From: Seiridium cupressi
Lineage: Eukaryota; Ascomycota; Sordariomycetes; Amphisphaeriales; Sporocadaceae
Assembly (NCBI GenBank): GCA_036674765.1
Contig: JARVKI010000009.1
Location: 434,001-498,000 of the forward strand
Length of the DNA stretch: 64,000 nucleotides
Direction of reading: 5' to 3'
Shown: positions 48,701-56,851 of the stretch, in pieces
How positions within the stretch are numbered: position 1 is the first letter of the stretch
How the letters are laid out: the number at the start of each line of letters is the position of its first letter
Notes under the pieces: generated by a model
Told to the model about the DNA's origin: nothing
The model's input: only the letters and a program-made list of their open reading frames with translations
The model's database searches: none
Made by a program: the position numbers and the translations under genes

Positions 48701-49516
48701 GTCAACGAAGCAGGCGAGCTGAAGCCTGTCGGGATTAGTCTGTTCGTCGGCAAGTCCACTCCCAAGCCCCCAGCCTCTTCCAATCGTCGTATTCGAGATG
48801 CTTGAAATCGATCGACAGCATGGCGAGAAGAGTTACGTGAAGGGATCCTCTTCTACAGTGATGGCTATCAATGGACTGGAGGAAACCTATGGGAAATCTG
48901 TTTGGCTGCTGGATCTTGAGATGGGGTCCCACCATGGGAAAATCATGGCTCAGTACACGATTGCGTGATCAGGACCCCTTCTGGCGTTTGCGGACCGACC
49001 CCCCCAATAGCGTCGTTAGGGCGGACAGTTGCGAACCTGACGGTCAAGGCCATCGAGATAAATGGCAATTGACTGGACGTTCCATCTTCTGTCATCCAGA
49101 AAAGGCTCAGTAGTTGAATCATGGCCGTGGCCGTCGATCCCAATAATCGCAGTACCTTGATTATGAATACCGTAGGTCGTGATTGGTGGGGAATTAAATG
49201 TAGCCGGGTGTATGTACTGGATAAAACAACTTATGGGCTTTCAAGCTAACTGTTGTGAGAGTTTACTTTGACGTGAAGAAGAAAACAACACCCGTAGATG
49301 TTATCACGGATATATTTGTAGAATATTGCAAAGATCTGTCAGCCACGTCCTTCCCAGCGGCAGCGACTTCTCATGAGACACGTAACCCATCAATGACATG
49401 CGATAGCGCACAGAGTACGCAAAGTGGCACCTTTCAACCCCAATACCGGACTGTCCCTACCCCTTGAACGCCGACCCAATGTAAACCGGTCCCCTGTTGT
49501 CCTAATAAATTTCGCA
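45749..49516. other. Intergenic, 3.8 kb, no gene seen
   Basis: The longest gap in the window. Open frames are short, GC-mixed and unsupported (best 129 codons at 47971-48360, no ATG context or domain). Stretches such as 46240-46800 look like ordinary unique sequence. No tRNA, rRNA or transposon ends were recognised by eye, but degenerate elements could escape this reading. Confidence 0.4.
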
Positions 49517-51012
49517 TTATTTGGCTTCAGCTTTGCTCGACCCTTCCGATTTCGTCGTCTTGTCTTCCCCTTCGGAATCAGAGTCCTTTCCGAGCACCTT
49601 CAACGCCGCAGCTAGTTTTGGGTCGAATTTTGATTCCTTTGCTCCAGTCTTCTCCATGACAAGACCCCGCAGCCATTTGTTTTCGGTTTCCAGGTGGGTG
49701 ATCCGGTTCTTGAGTTGAGTAACCTCGTCATTGAGCTCCTTCTCCCGCTTTTCCAAGGCTTGCTCGCGGGCCTTCTTCTTAATTCTGAACCGGGCGCTGG
49801 CAGCGGTGTTCCGTCTGCGCTTGTCCTCCTCCGCGGCCACACGAGACTGGTCCTCGAAGCTTATTTGTCGGCTGTGGCCAACCTCTGAAGGCCGCTTAGT
49901 GCCTTGTTGAGAGGGCACACCATAAGAGTTTTGCTGCGCCGATTGATAGGCAGCCGACTGGTTGGGCTGCAACTGCTGGAGGCTCCCTAAGCTATCCGGG
50001 AAGCTAGGCACACCGGGAGTAGCAAAAGTGCCGAAATCAAAATTGTTGAAATCGTCTAAAGGCATCGTGGATTAGAGCGGATTCGGAACGGGCAAACGCA
50101 AGGACGGCGTGGCTCATGCATCGAGAATGGGGTCGATGCGCTCGAGATGACAACTTCATCACCTTGATTGCAAGATCCAAGACATGAATTGGTGTTTTGG
50201 TGCCATTATGGGGCATTGATGGGGCGGCTCCCCGGACTCCCAGGTCACGGGATATGGCACCATATGTCGAATTGCGCAATTGCTTGGCAAATTTGTAAGC
50301 CGCGAGTTGGGGGGCCAGGATAAGCAGGCGCTAACCACGGCGAGCTGCACATCCTCGACAGGCGGTGCAGTGCAACCACAAACAGCGTGCCAATCAGAAC
50401 CCGGCCTTTTGCGTGGGAGGTCGTAAAAGGAAGTGGGGTGAAAGGAGAGTGCTGTTCCTCTGGCCCTGGATGCGATAACAAGAGCCGCTCTGTATGGACA
50501 CTTGGGCCTTCCGCCTCAGGAAAGGGCCCTACAGTGCACGTCTTCCGATATAGAGGCACTAGCCTCTCTGAGGGATATCTCTGATGCAATGGCAGATTTG
50601 TCTTGTCGATTATGTGCTCGTCGAAGTTGTGCATACTCACTCGGACTGAGCTGGAGAGAGAGGAAAACAGAGCCGTAGATAGACTCAAAAGAAAGGTCCC
50701 ATACTAACCTGGTAAACTGAAGTCGAAGTCTCCCACCGCGGATGTAGCCGAAGTAGATTCACGGGTTGGAGCCGTGGTAGTTGGCTTCACCTCCCGTTCC
50801 TGCACGGGTCCCGAGAATTCTGCGGGAGGTGCTGGGCCGGATGCCTTGTCCCAGTCGAAGAAATTGGTGTTGGTAAACATGGCAAGGTCCTTCTCCCAGT
50901 CCTCGCTCACAGGCGAGGTGTTCTGCGACGGAACCTCAACATTCAGATCCTGAATGAAGGTCGAGAAGTTGACCTGGCCGCCGCGGCGGCCGTTGCCCTG
51001 ATTCGACGACAT
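49517..51012 (-). CDS. bZIP transcription factor, CYS3/MetR-like
   Basis: Exons 50709-51012 and 49517-50055 give 280 residues across a 653-bp phase-1 intron (gttagt...tttag). The splice makes DFDFSLPDDFNNFDFG from two otherwise unrelated ends. The basic region is at about 174-198 (KRRRNTAASARFRIKKK), with the leucine zipper right after it (heptads through about 225). The N-terminus RGGQVNFSTFIQDLN and the acidic FTNTNFFDWD segment are like CYS3/MetR regulators, which activate sulfur assimilation genes in the nucleus. An alternative start inside exon 2 (ATG at 50065) would give a form with an intact bZIP but no N-terminus, in one frame with it. The intron contains a perfect CYS3-type site, suggesting autoregulation. 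The bZIP identity is sure; the sulfur role is inferred from sequence likeness only. Confidence 0.85.
50254..50263 (-). promoter_or_regulatory. CYS3/MetR-type site in the bZIP intron
   Basis: ATGGCACCAT fits the CYS3 consensus ATGRYRYCAT at all ten positions. It sits in the 653-bp intron of the bZIP gene that probably encodes a CYS3-like factor. About one such match is expected per 65 kb by chance. Confidence 0.4.
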
Positions 51013-51899
51013 GTTGCGTTGTGGTCGAGGACCCGAGTTCTTCCCCCGCTAGTGCCCTGTGTTGAAAAGCCCGCCGTCTCCGAGAAGACTTCCAGCAAGC
51101 CGTACGTCCTGTCGTTCAAGTGGTGATGTAGTTGGGTGAAGTCTCCCCTCCACGTTGTGTGAGAGGTTTTGTGTTGTGGGTCCGAAAGAAGGCCAGGCGG
51201 AGCCGGCGTTGGCACAATTTCGTTGGACCGAAGATGTTCCAAAACAAATACAGGGCTCGAGTTGGTCAATCGGCAAGTGATGGGCGAGAGACTCTGGCTC
51301 GCGCAAAGGGCTCCTGAGTCAATAGCAGGTGTTTGCTTCCCCGGATTCTGTGATGGGGAGAGGGTCGGTTAAGATGGGTTAATTGAACAGGGAAAAAAAG
51401 CAAAGGCGAGCAGCGGCGCTGGGAATGCACGCAAGTTGACCAGCTGCCACTCCTGTTAATTAGTCAGAGTGGGAGAAAGTCGCATGGAGGTGTGGGGATG
51501 TGACGCCGCTGATTGGGCGGGCGCTGCTGTGCTAGGTGCGGGCGATTGGGTCTCTTCGGTGAAATCGGACGGCTAGCATGTGCACTATTCCCATCGCACC
51601 ACGTCCTCAAATACACTTTCACTGCTTCAGGTAGATGCACCCGAAGAGGCCGATTTCACCATTTCACCAGGGCCTGGTTGGCCTTGCCCATCCTTGGCTT
51701 CGAGTCCAGTAGAGCAATTCAGCTGCAATAAAGCGCCGGCCATTTGAAAGTCAGCTGCGTTCATCGAATACCGGTGGGACGGAACGGATGCGAGCTTTGG
51801 CTCCCACTCGCAGCCAGATCTATGATGGCGATCGGGGATTCGAAGGAACCCCTCCCAGCGTCACCGTGATGCGAAGATCTCTGTGCGGGCTCTGCCCAC

Positions 51900-51907
51900 T
51901 GACGTCA
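51900..51907. promoter_or_regulatory. CRE-like palindrome TGACGTCA
   Basis: Perfect eight-base ATF/CREB-type palindrome about 890 bp upstream of the bZIP start. Could bind another bZIP factor; also expected by chance about once per 65 kb. Confidence 0.25.
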
Positions 51908-52482
51908 AATCGCAACGACTCAGCATTATCTCACCATGGTGCCGTCTCCCATGCGCCCGTCAGCCAGAGCCTCAATGACTTGACTCATTTGCATTTGTTC
52001 GAGTTGCGCAAATCCAACGGTCGCTGATTCCTTTGTCCTCTGCCAATTGCCGATGACGGAGCGCTGCACTGCCGGCGGAGTTTCTGGTCCCATCATGCTG
52101 GAAAATGCAGGGTCCACGCAAATGAACCACTGACCTGGGTGAGGAAATCGACGGCTTACCAGTTTCAGTAATTCTACCTAGTCGCGCACAGACCGTGCAC
52201 CCCGGCAGTCGGTGCTTGTCTGGGTTGGTGTTGGCGTTGGCGCTGGTGCTAATTATACCGGCTGAGACATGTTGACGACCGCTGGTTGCGATATATTATC
52301 AATAACTTTACTCTGCCTTTGCGGTGGAAGGCGATTGAACCCTTCTGTGTGAAGGGCAGTAGTTCGATACTCAAGCTGCTGATTGAGTAGGAAGCCCAAA
52401 GGAAGTTTCGTCTAAATGCTAAAATATCACTTTCCGCATTGGGTACTGTCCTACTATCCTACTGTAGCGCTTAGAAACACCC

Positions 52483-52496
52483 CGCGACGCGTCGCG
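52483..52496. promoter_or_regulatory. MCB palindrome upstream of CHL4
   Basis: CGCGACGCGTCGCG is a perfect 14-bp palindrome with ACGCGT, the MBF (MluI cell-cycle box) core, at its centre. It ends 107 bp before the CHL4 ATG, a usual promoter distance. Confidence 0.5.
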
Positions 52497-52603
52497 TTGT
52501 GTTGTATCGTCGCAACGCAAAGCTTCCCAAAGCAATTTTCAATGTTGATTTCGGGCTGTAATTGCAACAATGCTCCACCACGATCGTTTTTAACAATTTG
52601 AAG

Positions 52604-54160
52604 ATGCCACGCCTGACGGTGCCAACAACTGCACGTCTGTCGTCTTCATTACGTGTGGAAGCGTCCAATGCCGCTGTAGTGAAGCTGTTGAATCGTCTCT
52701 CGCGTGCATCTCTCCTGTCGCTGGTACTCGACTGGCTCGCAGACAACAGCCAATCTCTCTGTCCTCCAGCCCTGCGCCATCCGGACGACGATGACGAGAC
52801 CGATGACTTCTATCCGCTCGCCAACTCACTGGAAGAGCTGCGTGAGATCTACGTCAATCTTCAATCCGCAAAGGGTAGTCGTCGCGATGTCGTGGACCGC
52901 GTCATCGAGGGGGACTGGCGGGACGGATTGACGCTCTATCAACTCGCCATGGCTGATCTGCAGTACTTATACGATCATCCAGTATCGCTCAAATGGACCG
53001 CATTTAAGATCGAGCGTCTCAAGGCACCCCGAAATGAAGACGATGCAGAAGCTGCCGACAGGACGGACAAGGAGACGCTCAACATCCCACGATTCCACCC
53101 ATCCACATTCCTCCAAAATCTTCAAGCCGAAGTCCTCCCCGACGTGAAGGCTCATTACAACTTTGATCGGCCGAAAAACCTCCCGCTCCTGCTGTTGCGC
53201 ATCTTCATTCTTGATTCGCCATACAACACTGGGTTGGCCGCATCATCGCGCCTCATTGGTAGCGCAGCTGCCACCAACTTTGAATCGTCAAAGACGATCT
53301 ACATCGCATTTCCAGACTCATCGCCTCACATATACATATCAAAATCCCATAGCACCGGCGCTACGTCGAATGGTGATTCGCGCAGTTTAAGCCGGCTTGT
53401 CCTAGAAGGTATACCCAAGGCGCTGTCGCGGCCCCGAGAGAGATACACGCTCAAGCCCACGAACTTATCTTCGAAGAACCTGGAGGGACTGTTAGCCCTA
53501 AAGGGCGCGGGTCGCACCAATGCGGCTGGAGGTGGTTGGGGCATCTACGCCGAGGATGATCGGAAGGATTCTCCACTCAATGTGGTTCTGCCGACGCCAC
53601 CTCTATCAGAGATCTCAGGGAACCAGGGGAAGAAGGCGGAGGGTGTAGATGGGAAGCAGAAACGGAAGCGAGGCTTAGATCCCAACAAAGAAAGGGAAGG
53701 ACGCGAAGCGAAACGTAGGAAGGAAATCGCGCAGGCACGTTTCGGACATTCGGCGCAGATTGACGATGGGAAAGGCGTGGAGAGGCTCGACGTCCTGGTG
53801 GAGGATTTACTCCCTGGTCCGCAAACACGACAAAACCCACTCGAAGAAGACGAGGAGGACGCAGGATCACGGCAGTCACGGAGATCCAGGGGCCGGAAGA
53901 GCGGTATGGAACTGGAGCTCGAGAAAGCGCGAGAGCATGATGAGAGTATTACAGGAATTGCCGAGGAGGAAGATGGGCATAGACCGAGAATCAGGTTCAC
54001 ATTCACAGGCCCACATGTGTTTGCCGGTATTCGACAACTCGTCGAGTCGGGTGTTATCGATGGCGAACGCATGCCCGGTTGGATGACGGGCGAGGAGGGA
54101 GTTACCACGGGCATCGTGATAAACGGCAAGATGAGAGGTTACAAGGGATCTGGCATATGA
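52604..54160 (+). CDS. chl4: Kinetochore protein Chl4/CENP-N (Mis15)
   Basis: Single exon, 518 residues from the ATG at 52604; the frame is open to 52562 but only with TTG. The N-terminal half (SNAAVVKLLNRLSRASLLSLVLDWLAD, then GDWRDGLTLYQLAMADLQYLYDHP and WTAFKIERL) is the CENP-N/Chl4 family fold. The middle is basic (GKQKRKRGLDPNK, EAKRRKEIAQARFG), and the C-terminal segment RIRFTFTGPHVFAGIRQLVESGVID, ending in MPGWMTGEEGVTTG, is the family's conserved tail that binds the Iml3/CENP-L partner. The Chl4-Iml3 complex is part of the inner kinetochore (CCAN) on centromeric nucleosomes. The gene is convergent with the TatD gene, 186 bp away, and has an MCB palindrome in its promoter. Confidence 0.9.
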   Translation: MPRLTVPTTARLSSSLRVEASNAAVVKLLNRLSRASLLSLVLDWLADNSQSLCPPALRHPDDDDETDDFYPLANSLEELREIYVNLQSAKGSRRDVVDRVIEGDWRDGLTLYQLAMADLQYLYDHPVSLKWTAFKIERLKAPRNEDDAEAADRTDKETLNIPRFHPSTFLQNLQAEVLPDVKAHYNFDRPKNLPLLLLRIFILDSPYNTGLAASSRLIGSAAATNFESSKTIYIAFPDSSPHIYISKSHSTGATSNGDSRSLSRLVLEGIPKALSRPRERYTLKPTNLSSKNLEGLLALKGAGRTNAAGGGWGIYAEDDRKDSPLNVVLPTPPLSEISGNQGKKAEGVDGKQKRKRGLDPNKEREGREAKRRKEIAQARFGHSAQIDDGKGVERLDVLVEDLLPGPQTRQNPLEEDEEDAGSRQSRRSRGRKSGMELELEKAREHDESITGIAEEEDGHRPRIRFTFTGPHVFAGIRQLVESGVIDGERMPGWMTGEEGVTTGIVINGKMRGYKGSGI

Positions 54161-54346
54161 GAATTTTGGCTTTCAATGCATGGTTGCCTACTCCTATGGG
54201 CACGATAGGTCTGGCGTTTAGCTTGTAGGTCTCGAGGCAGGCATATATATACCCAATATAGAGTGCACACATTATTACACCATTGTGCCTTCTTTGTTCG
54301 ACCAGACGGGTACACACATCTCCGACGCTCTATGCCATTTCTGATT
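54161..54346. other. Convergent 3' region, CHL4 / TatD
   Basis: 186 bp between convergent stop codons, with TATATATA near 54245. No other feature. Confidence 0.5.
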
Positions 54347-55613
54347 CTACTTTTGGTCTTCTATATCAAATACTTTTGCAGTGTTGCGCCATGCCGCCTC
54401 GCAGACCTCTTCTACCGAAACTCCTTTTATACCAGCAACAATCTTCCCTACGCGTTCGATCATACACGGCTCATTACGACCCTTGATCATCGCCCCTTCC
54501 ACCCACTTCTCTTTCTTCACCGTCTTCCACCGCTCGGGAACGTCGGGTTCCTTTTTCTGTGGCTTCTTCGATTTCTGCGCCGGCTTCGGGGCTTGCTGTC
54601 CCTCACCAGTCACAGCAACACTCGGGTCCGGGGTGGGGGCCGGCGTGGGCGGTTTAGGGTCGATCAGGTATTTATATCCGTCGTGGCTCGACCGAACCTC
54701 ACACCACGGCCCATCCGTCTCGAGCATGAGGCGGTCGAGGTGAATCTCCTTTACCACTGCGCAGTTGTCGGCGGTCTTGAAGCTACATCCGTTCGTACCA
54801 ATGTAGAGACCGAGATCCATCAGCTCGCGCATCTCCTCGACAGTGCCTGTGAAGCTGTGTACAACGCCACCCTTTTCCAGTTTTTCGAGTTTCTCGCCGA
54901 ACTTTGCCTTTAGCAATCCGACAAAGTCCTCGTGCGCCGCGCGCGAGTGGAGGAATAGGGGCAGTTGCGGCTTGAGTGACAGAACCAAATCTAATTGTGC
55001 CGCAAAGGAATGAAGTTGGATCTTCTTGGAGCAATAATGTAGCCGATCGTAATCTAGACCAAACTCACCAAACGCTACGAGAGCATTTGGTGTTTCGGCT
55101 TTTGCATCTTCGATGAGCGTTCTTAGTTTAGAGACGATCTTGGTCGTCTTTTCCAAATCTGGCTCATGTTCCTCCGAGATAGTTGCTGTGGGGTCCGGAT
55201 CACAGGGCATGGTGTGGCCATCGATGTCCTCATGTATATTAGCTGTGTTGAAGATGGCGCTGGAGCACGGATGAATGCCTGCGGTCGTGTATACCGTCCC
55301 CGGATACTCCTTGGCGATCTCTAGCGCGTGTCTTGAGCTTGTGAAGTCGGAGCCAGTGACGATGAGTTTGCTGCAGCCCACTTCCTGTGCTCTTGATACA
55401 ACTGCACTGAGGTCGTCTGGGTGTCTTTGAGTGCCATGATATTTGCCCCTGAAGATGGGGTCCGCAAGATTTATTCCAATCTATCAAAATATGTCAGCAT
55501 TGGTTGCTTCTCTAGAATGAGGATATCCATACGTCTATGTATCTGGCCTTGTAAGGCGACGTTGTCGTGGTGTCAACAACCGATGTAGGAGTTAGGTCTT
55601 TTTCTGAAGCCAT
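54347..55613 (-). CDS. TatD-family metal-dependent nuclease
   Basis: Exons 55533-55613 and 54347-55480 with a 52-bp phase-0 intron give 404 residues. Splicing makes RYIDIGINLADPIFRGKYHG, the N-terminal signature of eukaryotic TatD (TATDN1-like) enzymes. Other metal-site elements are GIHPCS, FGEFGLDYDR (Glu), LFLHSRAA (His), VVHSFTGT (His) and LETDGPW (Asp). An insert of about 45 residues (Pro/Lys-rich, after DPKPPTPAPTPDP) lies before the last helix. The family are TIM-barrel deoxyribonucleases acting on free DNA ends, with proposed roles in repair and apoptotic DNA breakdown. The frame extends upstream to an ATG at 55727, adding 38 basic residues with no acid residue, which could target mitochondria. 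Confidence 0.88.
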
Positions 55614-56128
55614 CCTGGAAAGCGAAGATACTTGTCGCGCAAAGCACCATGAAGATCTGACCAAATGTCTGTACCTAGGGTAAACGGAGATTTGCGATGA
55701 GATGCTCCCTCGTATCATGAGGCCCATAACATCCCAAAAGCCTTTTATAGAAATATGCACATATGAGTCAGACGCATCTGGCTACATTAGTTGACTCGAT
55801 CGACGGACAGTAGTAGTGGCTTTCGGGTGGGACAGGTCAAAACACGTGCTTTCGTGTTGCCACAATGACAGGGGGTGAGGCGCCCAGCAGACTCTTGGAC
55901 TCTGCTCAAAGACGGTCGGCAACAAGAGGCACGAAAGAGCACGAGTATGATGGCCCAAGTATACAGACTGATCAAGTCCACATTTGATTGATAACTTTAA
56001 ATTCCTTGCTTGCCAATCTGGCCAAAGACCCGAAAGTTCGGATTTAGGTGGTGCATGACATAACGGCAACGCGCATCTAGCACTAATGTAGTTGGGTTTC
56101 TCTGGCGCCCAGGGGGCAGGGGGGTAGT

Positions 56129-56143
56129 AGCGCGTTAAGTGGC
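56129..56143. repeat. Direct repeat copy 1, RNR1 promoter
   Basis: AGCGCGTTAAGTGGC, identical to the copy at 56397-56411, 268 bp away. The CGCG core is like MBF/E2F-type cell-cycle sites. Confidence 0.6.
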
Positions 56144-56396
56144 TTGGTGTGGGGCATGTCACGCCCAATCCGTCATGGATTTTTGATCGCGAACTCTTTC
56201 AGGAGGAAGCAGAGGATAGAACCAGCCGCGCCGGAATCAATTGAATGGACCAGCTTTTTCATGTGTTGAGGGACATTCGTGAGCGAGCAGCACGTCCTCG
56301 CCTGTACACAACAAACTTGACCGATCTGGATCAGCTGGGTTGAGGTCGAGAGATGCCCCACTGAGACAAAGGCACCCCGCTAAGACTGAAGGCTTC

Positions 56397-56411
56397 AGCG
56401 CGTTAAGTGGC
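56397..56411. repeat. Direct repeat copy 2, RNR1 promoter
   Basis: Second identical 15-bp copy, immediately before an ACGCGT element (56417-56422). It may be part of the same cell-cycle control region. Confidence 0.6.
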
Positions 56412-56416
56412 AGGGA

Positions 56417-56422
56417 ACGCGT
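56417..56422. promoter_or_regulatory. MCB element ACGCGT, RNR1
   Basis: Perfect MluI cell-cycle box 430 bp before the RNR1 ATG. In budding and fission yeasts the ribonucleotide reductase genes are driven by MBF through this site. Confidence 0.5.
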
Positions 56423-56562
56423 CTTAGCCGCCCAGAATTTGCTAGGATTTCCTCCTACCCGAGGCCTTTTCCCAGCAGTTCCCAGCTGATTAATGCCAGT
56501 TTAAGAGCTTACAGCATCTCCCGGGTGAACTTTTTGCGTGGTCCGAGCCCTTGTTTTTAGTC

Positions 56563-56574
56563 GAGACGCGTCTC
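56563..56574. promoter_or_regulatory. MCB palindrome GAGACGCGTCTC, RNR1
   Basis: Perfect 12-bp palindrome around a second ACGCGT (56566-56571), about 280 bp before the RNR1 ATG. Confidence 0.5.
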
Positions 56575-56851
56575 AAGCCCGTGTCAACCGCGACTACCAT
56601 ATAAAGTGTCTGCGAACTTCGGTGCTGCACGCTCTGGTTCATCTTCCACTCAACATCACGCACAACAGAACGCAACATCTTTCACACAGGCTCGTCACTA
56701 TAGCCTCTTGTGCCATTGATTGCTTCTTCTTAATACTTAAGAGCCCTTCAGTCCCTTTTCTTTTCTTATCTGCCCATTGATACCACGACCTCGCCGTCAC
56801 CCCGCCAACTCCCCCCCCCTTTCCGGGTTCAACCAACACCCACCCTCCACA

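Larger units (their letters stand above)
51013..52603. other. Divergent promoter region, bZIP / CHL4
   Basis: About 1.6 kb between divergent genes. It holds a CRE-like palindrome (51900-51907) and a 14-bp MCB palindrome close to CHL4 (52483-52496). Open frames near 51.1-51.4 kb overlap the bZIP leader and have no domain. A stem-like stretch near 52340-52375 was checked for a tRNA and rejected. Confidence 0.5.
55614..56851. other. Divergent promoter region, TatD / RNR1
   Basis: About 1.2 kb. It contains two ACGCGT elements (56417-56422 and 56563-56574) and a 15-bp direct repeat with a GCGCG core (56129-56143 and 56397-56411). The last 120 bp before RNR1 are strongly CT-rich. No gene recognised. 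Confidence 0.6.

Noticed and set aside
52335..52380. tRNA-like stem and TTCGATA loop
   Set aside because: The putative T-stem pairs at only two positions and no acceptor stem or A box could be formed.
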